A stretch of 64,000 nt of DNA from Macrosoma leucophasiata (Eukaryota; Arthropoda; Insecta; Lepidoptera; Hedylidae), in NCBI GenBank assembly GCA_036365455.1, contig JAWQUS010000022.1, positions 7,688,001 to 7,752,000 on the forward strand, read 5' to 3'. Position 1 is the first letter of the stretch, and the number at the start of each line of letters is the position of its first letter. Under the pieces are notes generated by a model, which made no database searches, was not told where the DNA came from, and saw only the letters and a list, made by a program, of their open reading frames with translations. This document shows positions 45,201 to 51,869 of the stretch, piece after piece. A program made the translations under genes and the position numbers.

Positions 45201-47088
45201 CAGTTTATCTAGTTCCACGGTTCCTGTATCAGAATTGTAACTTTTTTATAACTACCTACTAAAATTCCATACAAACGCTTATTCTGGTTACCTATTACAA
45301 GAAAGAATGTCGAATGAGCGAATGACTAAACAGATATACAATGCGAATGTGGATGGTTGCAGAGGCCCAGGAAGACCAAGACTGACCTACCGTGACCAAA
45401 TAGGTCGAGTTCTGTCTGATGGTGGGGTCAAAAGTCTTAGGAATTGGCGTGCATGTATGAAGAGAATAATGAAGGTAGACGAGGCACGAGAGGTTTGTCA
45501 GAACCGGGATATCTGGCGCTCTACACTCTCTCTCTACCCCGTTAGGGACCTGGCGTGAAGATACATACATACATACATATTACACAGACACAATCAGGAA
45601 GTGTCTTTACACGCACACACAGTTGCCCGTTCGCAACCTCTGTGCACGAGGCTGCCGGCGTGGTACTCAAGGAGAGGTGCCGGCTGCAAGGCGAGATCTC
45701 ACGCGGGATGCCGAAGTGTCTATAATAATTCTAAACATAGTATTATTACATATTCTATGCGTGACGCAGACAAAGGTTTAAAAACCTTAATAACTGGTTC
45801 TATTGGGATTTTTCCATCTTCTGGAAGTTTCTCAGTACTTCGGAGTTTGATAATGTGTCCAGAGATGACAACAGGCTCGTGGCTACCTCTCACATGGACT
45901 ACAACGTAACCGACGAATCATGTCATGCATTTACCTCTGCTTACCCATTCAGATATTACAGGCGTGAAGTATCGGATGCCAAAATGTATAAAGAAACGAT
46001 TAGTTATTTAACTAGAAGTAATGATCATTGATATCAATCGATTTATTTCAATAACAAAGTGTCCATTTAGGATTGCTAATAAAATTAGGTTTTATAAGCA
46101 ATCCTAAATGGGCTTGATAGATTACTAATAAAACCTAATTTAATCGACTTAATTTCGCTAACGCGTATCACCATTTTGATTCCAATGTACCATTTTAATC
46201 CTGACACCCTGGATGGTTTTGTAACCTGTGTTTGTAACCCTGTATGAGATTGTACTATTTATTTTCGCAATAACACATGCGAGTGAACTTTAGAAAGTAA
46301 AGAAAAAACCGGTCAAGTGCATGTCGGGCCACGCGCAGTGTAGGGTTCCGTAGTTACAGAGTAAGAGATGTAATGAAAAAATAAATAAATATTTTCAATG
46401 GACTTGTTCGAAAATTTCGAGTCAAATACATTTGGTCGACTATAACTCGCAAATTTGCAGGGCCAACTTTAGTGTGATAGTTTTCCTTTTAATTTCGTTA
46501 TATGTAGCTACTATCGCCGTAACGTTAGGATTACTAACAACAACCGTTAAGTCTGTAGGGGGGGGGGCGGGGAGACACTTGAGTCTAACGAAAATTTGCA
46601 CTATAAAGCTTAATAAGTCACGAATAGTTAACTTAATCGAAAAATGATGTTCGTACATCCATAATATTTTTAAAAGATTTTTTTTACGTTTTTATTCTAC
46701 GACTTTTTCGGCGTAATAAAGGTGTTTACTTGTGCCAAATTTCAAGTCTCTAGTACTAACAGTTTTTGCACTAAACCGCGGACGGACGGACGGACAGACA
46801 GACAGAGAAACAGACGGAATCCTAAAAAACGGAAAGAAAATTTTACTTCGGTTCACATTAGTTATCAATGGATGTCGTTCACCGACCCTAAATCGGTTAA
46901 AAATCAAAAAGAGAAAACAAAATTTGACGCATCGGTGTGGGACTTCGGTAGCTTAGTGGTAAAGCGGCTGGACTGGTTATCCTGAGGTCGCAGGTTCAAT
47001 TCCTGCCCGAAGTCAAATTTTTCTTTCGGTTTTTTACTTTAATTCTGTATGAGATTTTTAAATAAAATTCATTTAATTACATACCCAT
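29902..47088 (-). CDS. Fatty acyl-CoA reductase FAR-A (complete, 11 exons, 535 aa)
   Basis: The predicted enzyme reduces long-chain fatty acyl-CoA to fatty alcohol with NADPH. It is membrane-bound, and insect FARs serve wax, hydrocarbon-precursor or pheromone synthesis. Proposed exons are 47088-47085, 45223-45043, 42864-42774, 40986-40864, 40360-40236, 39432-39274, 38813-38704, 37628-37561, 37044-36849, 35594-35411 and 30268-29902. They sum to 1608 nt with every phase compatible. Visible landmarks: an acidic N-terminal stretch (LDKLLALEEELAEKRQWM); the Rossmann NADP site TGGSGFLGK at about residues 46-54; IFHAAA at about 137-142; catalytic YTFTK at 237-241 (YxxxK); PGPGWLD at about 273-279; FVPVDYVNN at about 310-318; then the FAR C-terminal domain with hydrophobic segments near 385-408 and 500-535. 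Length fits the family. The 4-nt first exon is the least certain part. The FAR subfamily and substrate cannot be told. Confidence 0.92.
30543..30722 (+). mobile_element. LINE 3' UTR fragment
   Basis: The uninterrupted version of the sequence split at 24823-26605, ending CACCCTAAATGAATAAATGA. A further copy is at 60035-60130. Confidence 0.65.
30826..31760 (+). mobile_element. Helitron-like fragment(s) with internal direct repeat
   Basis: Starts TCTATCTATAATATAAAAAT, carries CGCAAAATGTGTTGGTAAGC, and has GCGGGCGAAGCCGCGC near 31570, all seen in lepidopteran non-autonomous Helitrons. A segment of about 110 bp is directly repeated (31062-31171 and 31583-31693). Confidence 0.55.
32260..32345 (+). 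repeat. Fragment of the GGTTCC/CTGTCTGTC interspersed repeat
   Basis: AGGGTTCCTGTACCTAAAAG followed by GTCTGTCTGTC; related to sequence at 46303-46830 and 57897. Confidence 0.5.
32519..32734 (+). repeat. GTTGGTGGC-type degenerate array 1
   Basis: Imperfect 9- and 3-bp units (GGTGGCGTTGGTGGTGTT). Antisense frames give Pro/Thr-rich and sense frames Gly/Val-rich nonsense. Located in a FAR-A intron. Confidence 0.88.
32742..33093 (-). mobile_element. Jockey/CR1-like LINE C-terminus and 3' end
   Basis: The minus strand encodes YNGECSVELFDMVPPSLF, RRREKFHPHRLDTWQCST and FLPRTCKLVNEIPSEVF, the last part of a LINE RT protein, and ends TTAATGACATAAAAAA. Similar fragments: 34412-34640, 48560-48810, 54974-55233 and 62885-63090. 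Confidence 0.82.
33094..33149 (+). repeat. GTTGGTGGC-type degenerate array 2
   Basis: Short continuation of the array on the other side of the LINE fragment, suggesting the LINE inserted into a single array. Confidence 0.75.
33375..33735 (+). repeat. Unclassified repeat K (copy 1)
   Basis: Shares with 56200-56575 the segments CGAGTAAAGCGATGGCTACT, AACCTGAAAGG- or AACTGAAAAG-type text, TTTCGCACTGTTATT and GGTTCCCGCCAAAACTCC. It has a TCAGTCAGTCAG stretch. Possibly an LTR fragment; ends not resolved. Confidence 0.55.
33880..33990 (+). mobile_element. RTE-type LINE 3' tail
   Basis: Reads AGNRWMRAARDRSLWHSLGE with QLWTSFG, then ATGATGATGA. These are the last codons of an RTE-like LINE. Confidence 0.7.
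34122..34395 (-). repeat. Repeat family C (near full, minus)
   Basis: From ACTGGTGGTAGACCTCCAGT to TTACATAAAAAAAATC. It directly precedes a LINE C-terminal fragment at 34412. Confidence 0.75.
34412..34640 (+). mobile_element. Jockey/CR1-like LINE C-terminal fragment
   Basis: Encodes VRFPRSFLPRTCKLWNELPS and GFFKNDVNRVLQ, then CAACCTTGTGACATAAAAAC. Confidence 0.75.
34902..35245 (+). repeat. Repeat family B (copy)
   Basis: Starts ATGGCAACACATTATACGTC. An extra CAGCAACAACAGAACC-type insertion lies near 35172. Confidence 0.72.
35253..35316. repeat. Perfect 28-bp inverted repeat hairpin
   Basis: Arms 35253-35280 and 35289-35316 are exact complements, beginning TTTTCAAATATTTTTGAG, with an 8-nt loop. 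In a FAR-A intron. Confidence 0.93.
35411..35594 (-). CDS. FAR-A exon 10 (FAR C-terminal domain, 184 nt)
   Basis: It encodes V|EFEEVLKKEGLSD and PKAVWYCFGMQVQY, then a hydrophobic stretch ILFTLLMWFLHYIPAALVDV that is probably membrane-associated. Acceptor CAG and donor GTGAGT. Its phases match exons 9 and 11. Confidence 0.94.
35990..36240 (+). mobile_element. LINE 3' UTR-like fragment ending in poly-A
   Basis: GC-rich relative to its flanks, with GGAGTCGAAAGGCTCCGAAG and GGTTAGTATGCGTAACGCAT, ending TAAAAAAAAA. It resembles a 3' UTR of a non-LTR element; the family is not certain. Confidence 0.45.
36531..36700 (+). repeat. GTTGGTGGC-type degenerate array 3
   Basis: About 18 imperfect 9-bp units such as GGCGTTAAT and GGTGACGTT. 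The 3' flank (ACATG...GTACAACCCGTAGTG) resembles the flank of array 4. Confidence 0.88.
36849..37044 (-). CDS. FAR-A exon 9 (196 nt)
   Basis: It encodes IVLGTGLGVLHVYYTN and AHIDFVPVDYVNNATIVSAW, the FAR substrate-side segment (GxGxGVL and D-VPVD-V-N). It ends NPFEK|G at donor GTTAG. Confidence 0.94.
37305..37530 (+). repeat. Repeat family C (deleted copy)
   Basis: GTGGCAAATAAGCATGCTGT to the CTCTATCACCAGTA end, with an internal deletion. A minus fragment lies directly before it (37230-37295). It ends 30 bp from FAR-A exon 8. Confidence 0.72.
37561..37628 (-). CDS. FAR-A exon 8 (68 nt)
   Basis: A small exon encoding V|VAANCEPGPGWLDINAAF followed by SFTG. This corresponds to the EPxPGWIDN motif that follows RPxIV in FARs. 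Acceptor CAG and donor GTAAGT; both phases fit exons 7 and 9. Confidence 0.93.
37734..38257. mobile_element. Foldback/MITE with about 130-bp inverted ends
   Basis: Left arm ACTGCAAAATCATTTCGTTC to GGCCGCAAGCATA; the right arm is its imperfect complement. Flanked by GGATT at 37729-37733 and 38258-38262. The 524-bp unit has no credible ORF. In the FAR-A intron between exons 7 and 8. Confidence 0.75.
38312..38649 (+). mobile_element. MITE family L (copy 1)
   Basis: Begins AAGGAGATGTTGCGAGCTC and ends TTTTGCAACATCTCCTT. A second, inverted copy is at 43522-43994. Internal AACACGGCGGCGATACAGCC is shared. About 50 bp upstream of FAR-A exon 7's 3' side. Confidence 0.78.
38704..38813 (-). CDS. FAR-A exon 7 (catalytic YxxxK, 110 nt)
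   Basis: It encodes YRKEWPNSYTFTKAVAEEIV and then LPICVVRPAV. Tyr and Lys of YTFTK are the catalytic pair of this extended short-chain dehydrogenase family. Acceptor CAG and donor GTAAGA. No matching FAR-B exon lies in the window. Confidence 0.95.
38925..39103 (+). repeat. GTTGGTGGC-type degenerate array 4
   Basis: GGTGGCGTTGGTGGTGTTGG units, about 20. The following AGTTTTTTTTATTCTTCTGA and GCAACCCGTTGTTTT resemble the flank of array 3. Confidence 0.88.
39274..39432 (-). CDS. FAR-A exon 6 (159 nt)
   Basis: It encodes CMAYMSTAFSHATRSRI, the FAR STAYSH-type motif, then VLEKFYDSPVPAS and LDGFMD. The last codon is split AT|T. Donor GTGAGT. It aligns with FAR-B 2810-2968 at equal length. Confidence 0.95.
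39566..40065 (-). mobile_element. LINE-A fragments (two, consecutive)
   Basis: Two minus-strand copies of the LINE-A C-terminal region joined head to tail: 39566-39880 and 39896-40065, each with CTTCCTGGGCCTCTGCAACC. Confidence 0.75.
40236..40360 (-). CDS. FAR-A exon 5 (125 nt)
   Basis: It encodes VNFIFHAAAITNFDMPL and NVRGTREVLGLAKACKQL, the strongly conserved NVxGTxxxL region of FARs. Donor GTAAGT. About 36 of its 41 whole codons match FAR-B. Confidence 0.95.
40440..40585. repeat. Relative of the 4.3-kb foldback element
   Basis: Contains GTCGGTAGCGAATAACGTGC and GGATACCGGGATGTGATGCG, resembling the inner part of 4290-4835. Confidence 0.6.
40600..40763 (+). mobile_element. Lep1-type Helitron, non-autonomous
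   Basis: Starts TCTATACTAATATCATAAAG, includes CAGTGTTGGATAGCCAATTT and AAGGCTATAG, and ends CTAGT at 40763. Starting TC and ending CTAGT agrees with lepidopteran Lep1 Helitrons. About 164 bp, internally shortened. Confidence 0.82.
40864..40986 (-). CDS. FAR-A exon 4 (123 nt)
   Basis: 41 codons in phase 0: VFDNLRKEQP, then KIVPVDGDVGELKIGIS and WINLTEE, typical of the FAR segment before the FHAAA motif. Acceptor CAG and donor GTAAA. Confidence 0.93.
41018..41247 (-). mobile_element. MITE family J (copy 2)
   Basis: Inverted relative to 29649-29881 and nearly the same length. It starts GGTCGCGCCAGGTAAAAAG and ends CCTGGCGCGACC. It lies 32 bp from FAR-A exon 4, in intron 3. Confidence 0.82.
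41265..41605 (-). mobile_element. SINE-1, interrupted
   Basis: Body on the minus strand 41265-41490, then an inserted LINE-tail-like piece (about 41490-41562), then the tRNA head ending ACTGCCTCAGTAGCCTAG. Confidence 0.75.
42046..42176. repeat. Large inverted repeat from LINE 3' UTR
   Basis: Arms 42046-42077 and 42145-42176 match perfectly over 32 bp (GTTATTCACCTAACAGAGTT), and pairing continues with gaps to about 60 bp per arm. Same source as 21714 and 27068. Confidence 0.88.
42308..42530. repeat. Repeat M (copy 1; inverted copy at 51150-51370)
   Basis: ATTCTATTATTTCCA and TATCTTGCCGTTTGTAAAAG (complement) recur at 51150-51370 in reverse. No coding. Confidence 0.65.
42774..42864 (-). CDS. 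FAR-A exon 3 (91 nt)
   Basis: It encodes R|SCNVAKVYILLRSKKGKS and then INQRFELLLQEE, the second strand of the Rossmann fold with the usual LLRxKKGK. Acceptor CAG and donor GTGAG. It matches the 91-nt FAR-B exon 10935-11025. Confidence 0.93.
42897..43193 (+). mobile_element. SINE-1, full length with small head deletion
   Basis: ACTGCCTCGGTAGCCTAGTG to GGCGTGAAGTTACGTTTTT, shortened around the B box. It begins 33 bp upstream of FAR-A exon 3, within intron 2. Confidence 0.85.
43360..43500 (-). repeat. Repeat family E (partial)
   Basis: CCATACAAACGCTTAATTTG to CGTCGCCCATAAGAGGGG. Confidence 0.65.
43522..43994 (-). mobile_element. MITE family L (copy 2)
   Basis: Inverted and longer version of 38312-38649, with AAGGAGATGTTGC at one end and GCAACATCTCCTT at the other. 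The insert around 43550-43670 is absent from copy 1. Confidence 0.78.
43995..44960. other. FAR-A intron, mostly unassigned
   Basis: AT-rich, with part of repeat family E near 44325-44400. No exon with FAR similarity and no intact element seen. Confidence 0.4.
45043..45223 (-). CDS. FAR-A exon 2 (NADP-binding Rossmann motif, 181 nt)
   Basis: Acceptor CAG and donor GTCAGG bound an exon encoding LDKLLALEEELAEKRQWM and FVTGGSGFLGKQLIEKLI. The TGGSGFLGK glycine loop binds the NADP pyrophosphate. Its length and phases equal those of the FAR-B exon at 16750-16930. Confidence 0.94.
45300..45577 (+). mobile_element. LINE-A 3' fragment inside repeat E
   Basis: Encodes MSNERMTKQIYNANVDGCRG to RDLA, with an ACATACATACAT tail. 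TATTACA flanks it at 45293-45299 and 45578-45584. Confidence 0.85.
45765..45975 (+). mobile_element. SINE-1 fragment without head
   Basis: GGTTCTATTGGGATTTTTCC to ATTACAGGCGTGAAGTAT, diverged. Confidence 0.65.
46303..46830 (+). repeat. GGTTCC/GACAGACAGAC interspersed repeat
   Basis: Begins AAAAAACCGGTCAAGTGCAT and ends near GGAATCCTAAAAAACGG, with GGACGGACGGACAGACAGAC inside. Same kind of ends as the element at 57897-60019. ORFs on both strands are not credible. Confidence 0.6.
46941..47014 (+). mobile_element. tRNA-like unit (SINE-2 relative)
   Basis: 74 nt that fold with an 8-bp acceptor (GACTTCGG with CCGAAGTC) and a T-arm GCAGGTTCAATTCCTGC. The anticodon arm is poor. The 3' flank TCAAATTTTTCTTTC matches SINE-2, so I call it a SINE head. 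It lies about 70 bp from the candidate FAR-A start. Confidence 0.6.
47085..47088 (-). CDS. FAR-A candidate first coding exon (ATG G)
   Basis: The minus strand reads ATGG followed by a good donor, GTATGT. The next exon starts in phase needing one base before GA, so ATG G|GA gives Met-Gly. The same arrangement is found upstream of FAR-B, which supports it. A match this short could be chance, and the untranslated part of the exon cannot be bounded. Confidence 0.45.
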
Positions 47089-47321
47089 ATCTATTTGGTA
47101 ATCACCACTAGGTAAGTACTGTTCACAAGAAATTCGATTTATTTACTGCAAGTATTTACGTGATGGTGCACCAATGTTTATATTTTATGTTGCAGACAAC
47201 TAGCTTAATTAATCGTTCAATTAACAGTCTGGCCTCGTAACTAAATGACGCCGTTCAACTAGCGGCTGGAATGATATTCAGTCCATTTATATTTAACGGT
47301 TGCTTTCGATAGATAGTAGTA

Positions 47322-47505
47322 GATAAATCTTGTTGGGAGGCCTTATTTGAAAACAGGCCAGGTTTGAAAACATCCGACAGTAGGTTGGCCACTAACCCGT
47401 ATCTCCACCAACCCGCATTGAAGCAACTGGAGTAAGCTCCAGGTCTCCCCCCAAAAAGGGGAGAGACTCGTGCCTAAGCGGGACGTATCAAGGGTTGACA
47501 TTATT
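47322..47505 (-). repeat. Repeat family B (partial, minus)
   Basis: The complement of CTTGATACGTCCC and the CCCTTTTTGGGGGGAGACC part. Confidence 0.65.
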
Positions 47506-47635
47506 ATTATATCAAACTCAAACGATTTCGAAATCAACCCGATATCCCCTCAAGATACCTACCATAAGTCGATTCGAAATCGATGCAGGTACCTAGCTCA
47601 GAGCTACTAGCTATACATATAATTGCGTTGAAAAG

Positions 47636-48012
47636 ATAATGGCGTCCATTAAATCGAAAGCCACGGGCTGTGATGAAGTGAGTAGAACTATGATATTCCT
47701 TGTTTTAGATTACGTATTTCCCTCTTTCACTCACATTATCAATTATTCTCTACAAACAGGGTCTTTCCCATTAATCTGGCGCAAAGCTTATGTTACTCCA
47801 CTTCCTAAGATTTCTAACCCCTGTTTAGTAAATCATTTTCGACCGATATCCATTTTACCGTTCCTATCTAAGGTTCGGAAGCCGCTGTCCACAAGCAGTT
47901 CGCGCGACATATTTTTAGTCACAGTCTTGTTTCTCAATACCAGTCTGGCTTTCGGCCAGGCCACAGCACGACTACAGCCTTAGTTAAAATCACTGACGAC
48001 GTGAGAGCTGGA
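47636..48012 (+). mobile_element. Jockey-like LINE RT fragment
   Basis: Encodes KSKATGCDEVSRTMI, TGSFPLIWRKAYVTPLPKI and FRPISILPFLSKV, then after a frameshift SLVSQYQSGFRPGHSTTTAL. It joins repeat C at 48013. Dead fragment. Confidence 0.8.
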
Positions 48013-48130
48013 AAGGTAACGCATCTGCATTTTGACCTTGGTCTTTGTGTGGGTGTCTATAGGCTGCAGTCATCACTTAACATCAATGTGAACCGCACGC
48101 TTGTTTGCCACTTCCATTACATAAAAAAAA
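48013..48130 (-). repeat. Repeat family C (3' half)
   Basis: GGTAACGCATCTGCATTTTG to TTACATAAAAAAAAC. Confidence 0.7.
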
Positions 48131-48448
48131 CTCGAAAAGAATTTTATTTCAATGAGAATTAATGAAAAACTAAGAACATTATCAGACCAGGCAGTTAATT
48201 GAACGGCTAATTTAACTAGTTGGCGGCAACACATATATCAACATATTCATTGATTATTTTCCTGAATAGCTAATAAATTAACTGCTGTTATAAATATTTA
48301 TTTTCAACGACATTGTGATCATGTAACATTAATGCTAGATTGATAACAATTGGTCATTAGTTTTATTTATTTATTCCTTCTTTATGTAATGCAAGTGGCA
48401 AACAAGCATGCAGTTCACATTGATGTTAACACTTTCAACTATAAACGT

Positions 48449-48543
48449 ATGTATGTATCTTCACGCCAGGTCCCTAACAGAGAAGGCAGAGAGTGTAGAG
48501 CGCCAGATTTCCCTGTTCAGACATACCTCTCGTGCCTTGTCTA
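48449..48543 (-). mobile_element. LINE-A 3' end fused to repeat C
   Basis: A family C start (48384-48425) runs straight into the complement of the LINE-A tail. A LINE C-terminal fragment follows at 48560-48810. Confidence 0.65.
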
Positions 48544-48559
48544 AAAAAAAAGGAAAGTT

Positions 48560-48810
48560 TCCCTCACCCGCACTGACTGGACACCTGGCAGTGCTCAACG
48601 GTGCGGTTTTCTCGTTCGTTTCTGCACAGAACGTGTAAATAAAATTGTGATTGAATGAATGAATTGCCATTTCTTCAAAAATGGCGTCAAAAGAGTCCTT
48701 CAGGGCTGGCAGCGCGTTGGCAACTCCCCTGGTGTTGCAAATGTTCATAGGCGACGGTGACCACTTTCCATCAGGTGGCCCGTCGGCTGGTCTGTCAACT
48801 TAATGACATA
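48560..48810 (+). mobile_element. Jockey/CR1-like LINE C-terminus remnant
   Basis: Starts with CACTGACTGGACACCTGGCA and ends CTGTCAACTTAATGACATAA. Same family as 32742-33093. Confidence 0.72.
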
Positions 48811-48944
48811 AAAAAGGTAGGTACATAATAAAACGAACACGTAACTAAACAAATTTTAATTCTAACCACGATATTACATAAAATTATAAATAAATTATAT
48901 TCAACAAAATCTATTGTTTATACAGTATCCAACAATAAATATTG

Positions 48945-49160
48945 CGAATCGACCTTAAGAAGGAGACTTCGGCTTATTTCGGGTCTGTAGAGCGTTATCT
49001 CTTTCGCACCTTACCAATTTGACGTTTGTCCACCATTTTGACAAAAGTGCACCATCACCGGACTATCAGTACCTTCGTAGGCTGTGTGCACCATAGATAA
49101 CGCTCTACGAAGCCGAAACTAGCCGATTGTACTTTTCATAGGCTTGATGTGCAATAGTTC
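48945..49160. mobile_element. MITE family N (copy 1)
   Basis: Inverted segments with GTAGAGCGTTATCT at one side and AGATAACGCTCTAC at the other. CAATTTGACGTTTGTCCACC is shared with 56665-56875. A half copy is at 55650-55725. Confidence 0.7.
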
Positions 49161-49484
49161 TTGATGAGCACTATAGATTAAGCGTCCAATTTAAAATAGA
49201 ATTGTCACAGCATTGTTTTATATTGCATACTGACTTATTGATAGCACGCGTCTTAGAGCTTGTGAGTTAGGGCCCTTGATGCTTTTCCACCAGACATGTG
49301 TTATGCTACTTTGCTAGCGATGCGTTTGTTATCCACCAATCATATTCAATAGTGCACATAGCTTAGGTATTCAGGTAAGATATCACAACTTTAGAATTGA
49401 AGTGGCATATCTCAAAAAATTAAGAAGTTCTAAAGTTGCGATATGTTTTTTATATGGAAGGATGTGTGCTATGGACAGAGAATA

Positions 49485-49700
49485 TGTAATATTACTACGT
49501 ATAGAATGGACACTTCAACGTCCCGCCCGCTTTCCCCGCATCACCCAACCTCCTCCCCCTCTTATGGGCGACGGTTAGTATTTTCTACGTGCTACGCACA
49601 CAGGTGCACGTGTTGATACACGTCACTGATTGATGTCTGTGTAATAGAGACCAAAATAAGCGTTTGTATGGAATTTTGGCGGAGTGTCCGCGGTGTGCTA
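49485..49700 (+). repeat. Repeat family E (copy)
   Basis: TACGTATAGAATGGACACTT to GGAATTTTGGCGGAGTGTCC. Confidence 0.68.
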
Positions 49701-50051
49701 TGGATGCGTTTCATAGCGCATCTTCCTCGTATAGCTACATAGCGTAGTATCGGTGGAAACGGTCAAATATTTCCGTAGCGTAGATTTCACATCTTCGCAG
49801 CATAGCTGCATAGAACATCTCTGGTGGAAAATCACCCTTAAGTTAGCGGGAAAGCGATACAAAATGTTGCTTCGGCAGTTCTATTTTCAATTGAAGGACA
49901 TATTACATTGATGTTAAAATAAACTTCGGGTCTTGCTTAGTCGCAAAGTAACACGTTAAGGAGTCAAGAGCAAAACGTATTAACGGACGCGTCCATCATA
50001 GTAGGGGAGTCCAAGAGAGGATCATTGCATTTACTCGAGCGCGTCATAGTA

Positions 50052-50348
50052 AAGCGCAATACACACTGAGCCCGCCGGGCCGCCGACTCAACCCGGCGGC
50101 CTTTATGAAAAGAATCATGTCGGCAACCTATGCCGAGGCGTGTTGCCCGTCGACATGATGGCAGCTCGCAGACGTACGCTTAGTTGCCCGCCGACAGCGG
50201 TAGTGACAAGTAAGTTCCTTATCTCTAGCCCCCGTCATGCCGCCAACAAACTTTTCCGATTTGCATGAGTAAAGCCGCCAAATAACCCACCGATAAAAAG
50301 TTGCCGACATAGGTCGGCGGCCCGGCGGGCTCAGTGTGTATTGGGCTT
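50052..50348. mobile_element. GC-rich MITE with 36-bp inverted ends
   Basis: AAGCGCAATACACACTGAGC at the left and its near-exact complement at the right (GGCTCAGTGTGTATTGGGCTT), flanked by TA. The interior has CCGCC/GGCGG motifs. Clearly more GC-rich than its surroundings. Confidence 0.85.
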
Positions 50349-50390
50349 TAGATATGCGATACCTTGCAACTTGCAAACTTGCAACCATAC

Positions 50391-50450
50391 CAATACCTTA
50401 GATTTGGTGGAGGTACTCTGTTGAGTACCTCCACCAAATCTAAGGTATTG
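50391..50450. repeat. Perfect 27-bp hairpin
   Basis: Arms 50391-50417 and 50424-50450 are exact complements (CAATACCTTAGATTTGGTGG) with a 6-nt loop. Confidence 0.94.
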
Positions 50451-51058
50451 ATATTTTACTATCAATAGGTACATATAATAAGACAGTAAAAATCGTGTGC
50501 CCGTACCTACATTAAATATATTTCCAAAAAACTGATAGGGAGCGGTTAAAGAGGAGTAACAGAAACCAAAATCATTTTTTGGAATTTTTGTCTGTCTGTC
50601 TAGTAAGTGATAAACTTCGAAACTACTAAATGGCTTTGAACGTGTTTTAAAGGTGGATTATAATTAGGAGCGTTGTCAAAGCTTTGTTTCGTCAAAATCG
50701 GTGAAACGAACAATAAGTTATGGTCAATTGAAAATTTACTTCAAGCGCTGCTTCAAAACTTTTGAACAGAGTTGAATGCGGTTTACAAAAACGTATTTAA
50801 TTTAGACTAGTTGTGCCCGCGAAGTTATCCGCGGAGAATTTAACAAAATGATTGTTCAGTACGCGGGCGAAGTCATGGGCACAGCTAGTTTTAAAATAAA
50901 TAACATTCATTTTTTTTATTTTCTAGTTTCTAAGACGGTACAAAGTACACCTTACAAGTTAGTAATTGAAATAAACGTTAAATGTAAATTATTTTAGCTA
51001 CGCGCATATTTACAATAAGTCAAGTCAGCATGATAAAACAGCTGAGCAAACAATAGGA

Positions 51059-51087
51059 GACACAACTAGTGCATCACTAGTTGTGTC
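51059..51087. repeat. Perfect 13-bp hairpin
   Basis: GACACAACTAGTG and its complement, separated by 3 nt. Confidence 0.85.
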
Positions 51088-51149
51088 AAACTATTGATCT
51101 CGAAAATCATTTAAGATATCGATACAATCAATAGGTACTATCGTCGTAC

Positions 51150-51370
51150 TATCTTGCCGTTTGTAAAAGAGAGTATGGAACATTTTATTGATACCTATTT
51201 TTTTATTAAGTATTTTTGGACCATTATCTATTTTATTTTTGTTCACTCTGACATATTAATCAACGCATCAGTTGTTATTCGCTTTAATTTTATATTTGTA
51301 ATTTGACCGATCTCATGCAAATTCTATTATTTCCATGTGATTAATTAATAATTTTTTGAGTTTGTGTTTT
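51150..51370. repeat. Repeat M (copy 2)
   Basis: Reverse complement of 42308-42530 with modest divergence. Confidence 0.65.
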
Positions 51371-51404
51371 ATCGACTTTTTTTTATTTTATGAAGAATTT
51401 TTAG

Positions 51405-51580
51405 AATTGAAGTGGCATATCTCAAAAAATTAAGAAAATTACTTTTATACATCAAACGACTTAAAACATGTAATCTATCAAATTTTGAATAATTGATTAT
51501 TAATGAATGATTTTTAAGTCGTTTGATGTATGAAAGAAATTTTCTTGCTTTTTGAGATATGACACTTCAATTCTAAACGT
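51405..51580. mobile_element. Palindromic MITE family H
   Basis: Both halves start TTTAGAATTGAAGTGG-like and read inward through ATCTCAAAAA and a CATCAAACGACTTAAAA segment. Half copies at 8641-8675 and 49385-49445. No ORF. Confidence 0.78.
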
Positions 51581-51589
51581 GCGAAGTGG

Positions 51590-51840
51590 CAAGCAAGCAT
51601 ACAGTTTACATTGATGGTAAGTAATACTGTAAGCCTATAAACGTCTACATGAGGCTGGAGATACCAATGTTGATGCGTTGCCACTCCTGAGGTCTAAAGT
51701 ATTATACCTGTGTACCGGAAATTACAGGGCCGTTCATTACCACCGGACTGGAACACGATAGTGCTGAACACAACCATGAAAGTAGATTACATAATGCGGT
51801 GGTGCCTACGCCCGCGAACTCCATCACTCAAGCACCAGTG
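51590..51840 (+). repeat. Repeat family C (diverged)
   Basis: GTGGCAAGCAAGCATACAGT, TGTACCGGAAATTACAGGGC and GAACACGATAGTGCTGAAC. Confidence 0.7.
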
Positions 51841-51869
51841 AATTCGATTAATATTTTATACTATCGATT

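Noticed and set aside
46941..47014. Functional tRNA gene
   Set aside because: Acceptor and T-arm pair well but the anticodon arm does not, and the 3' flank matches the SINE-2 tail.
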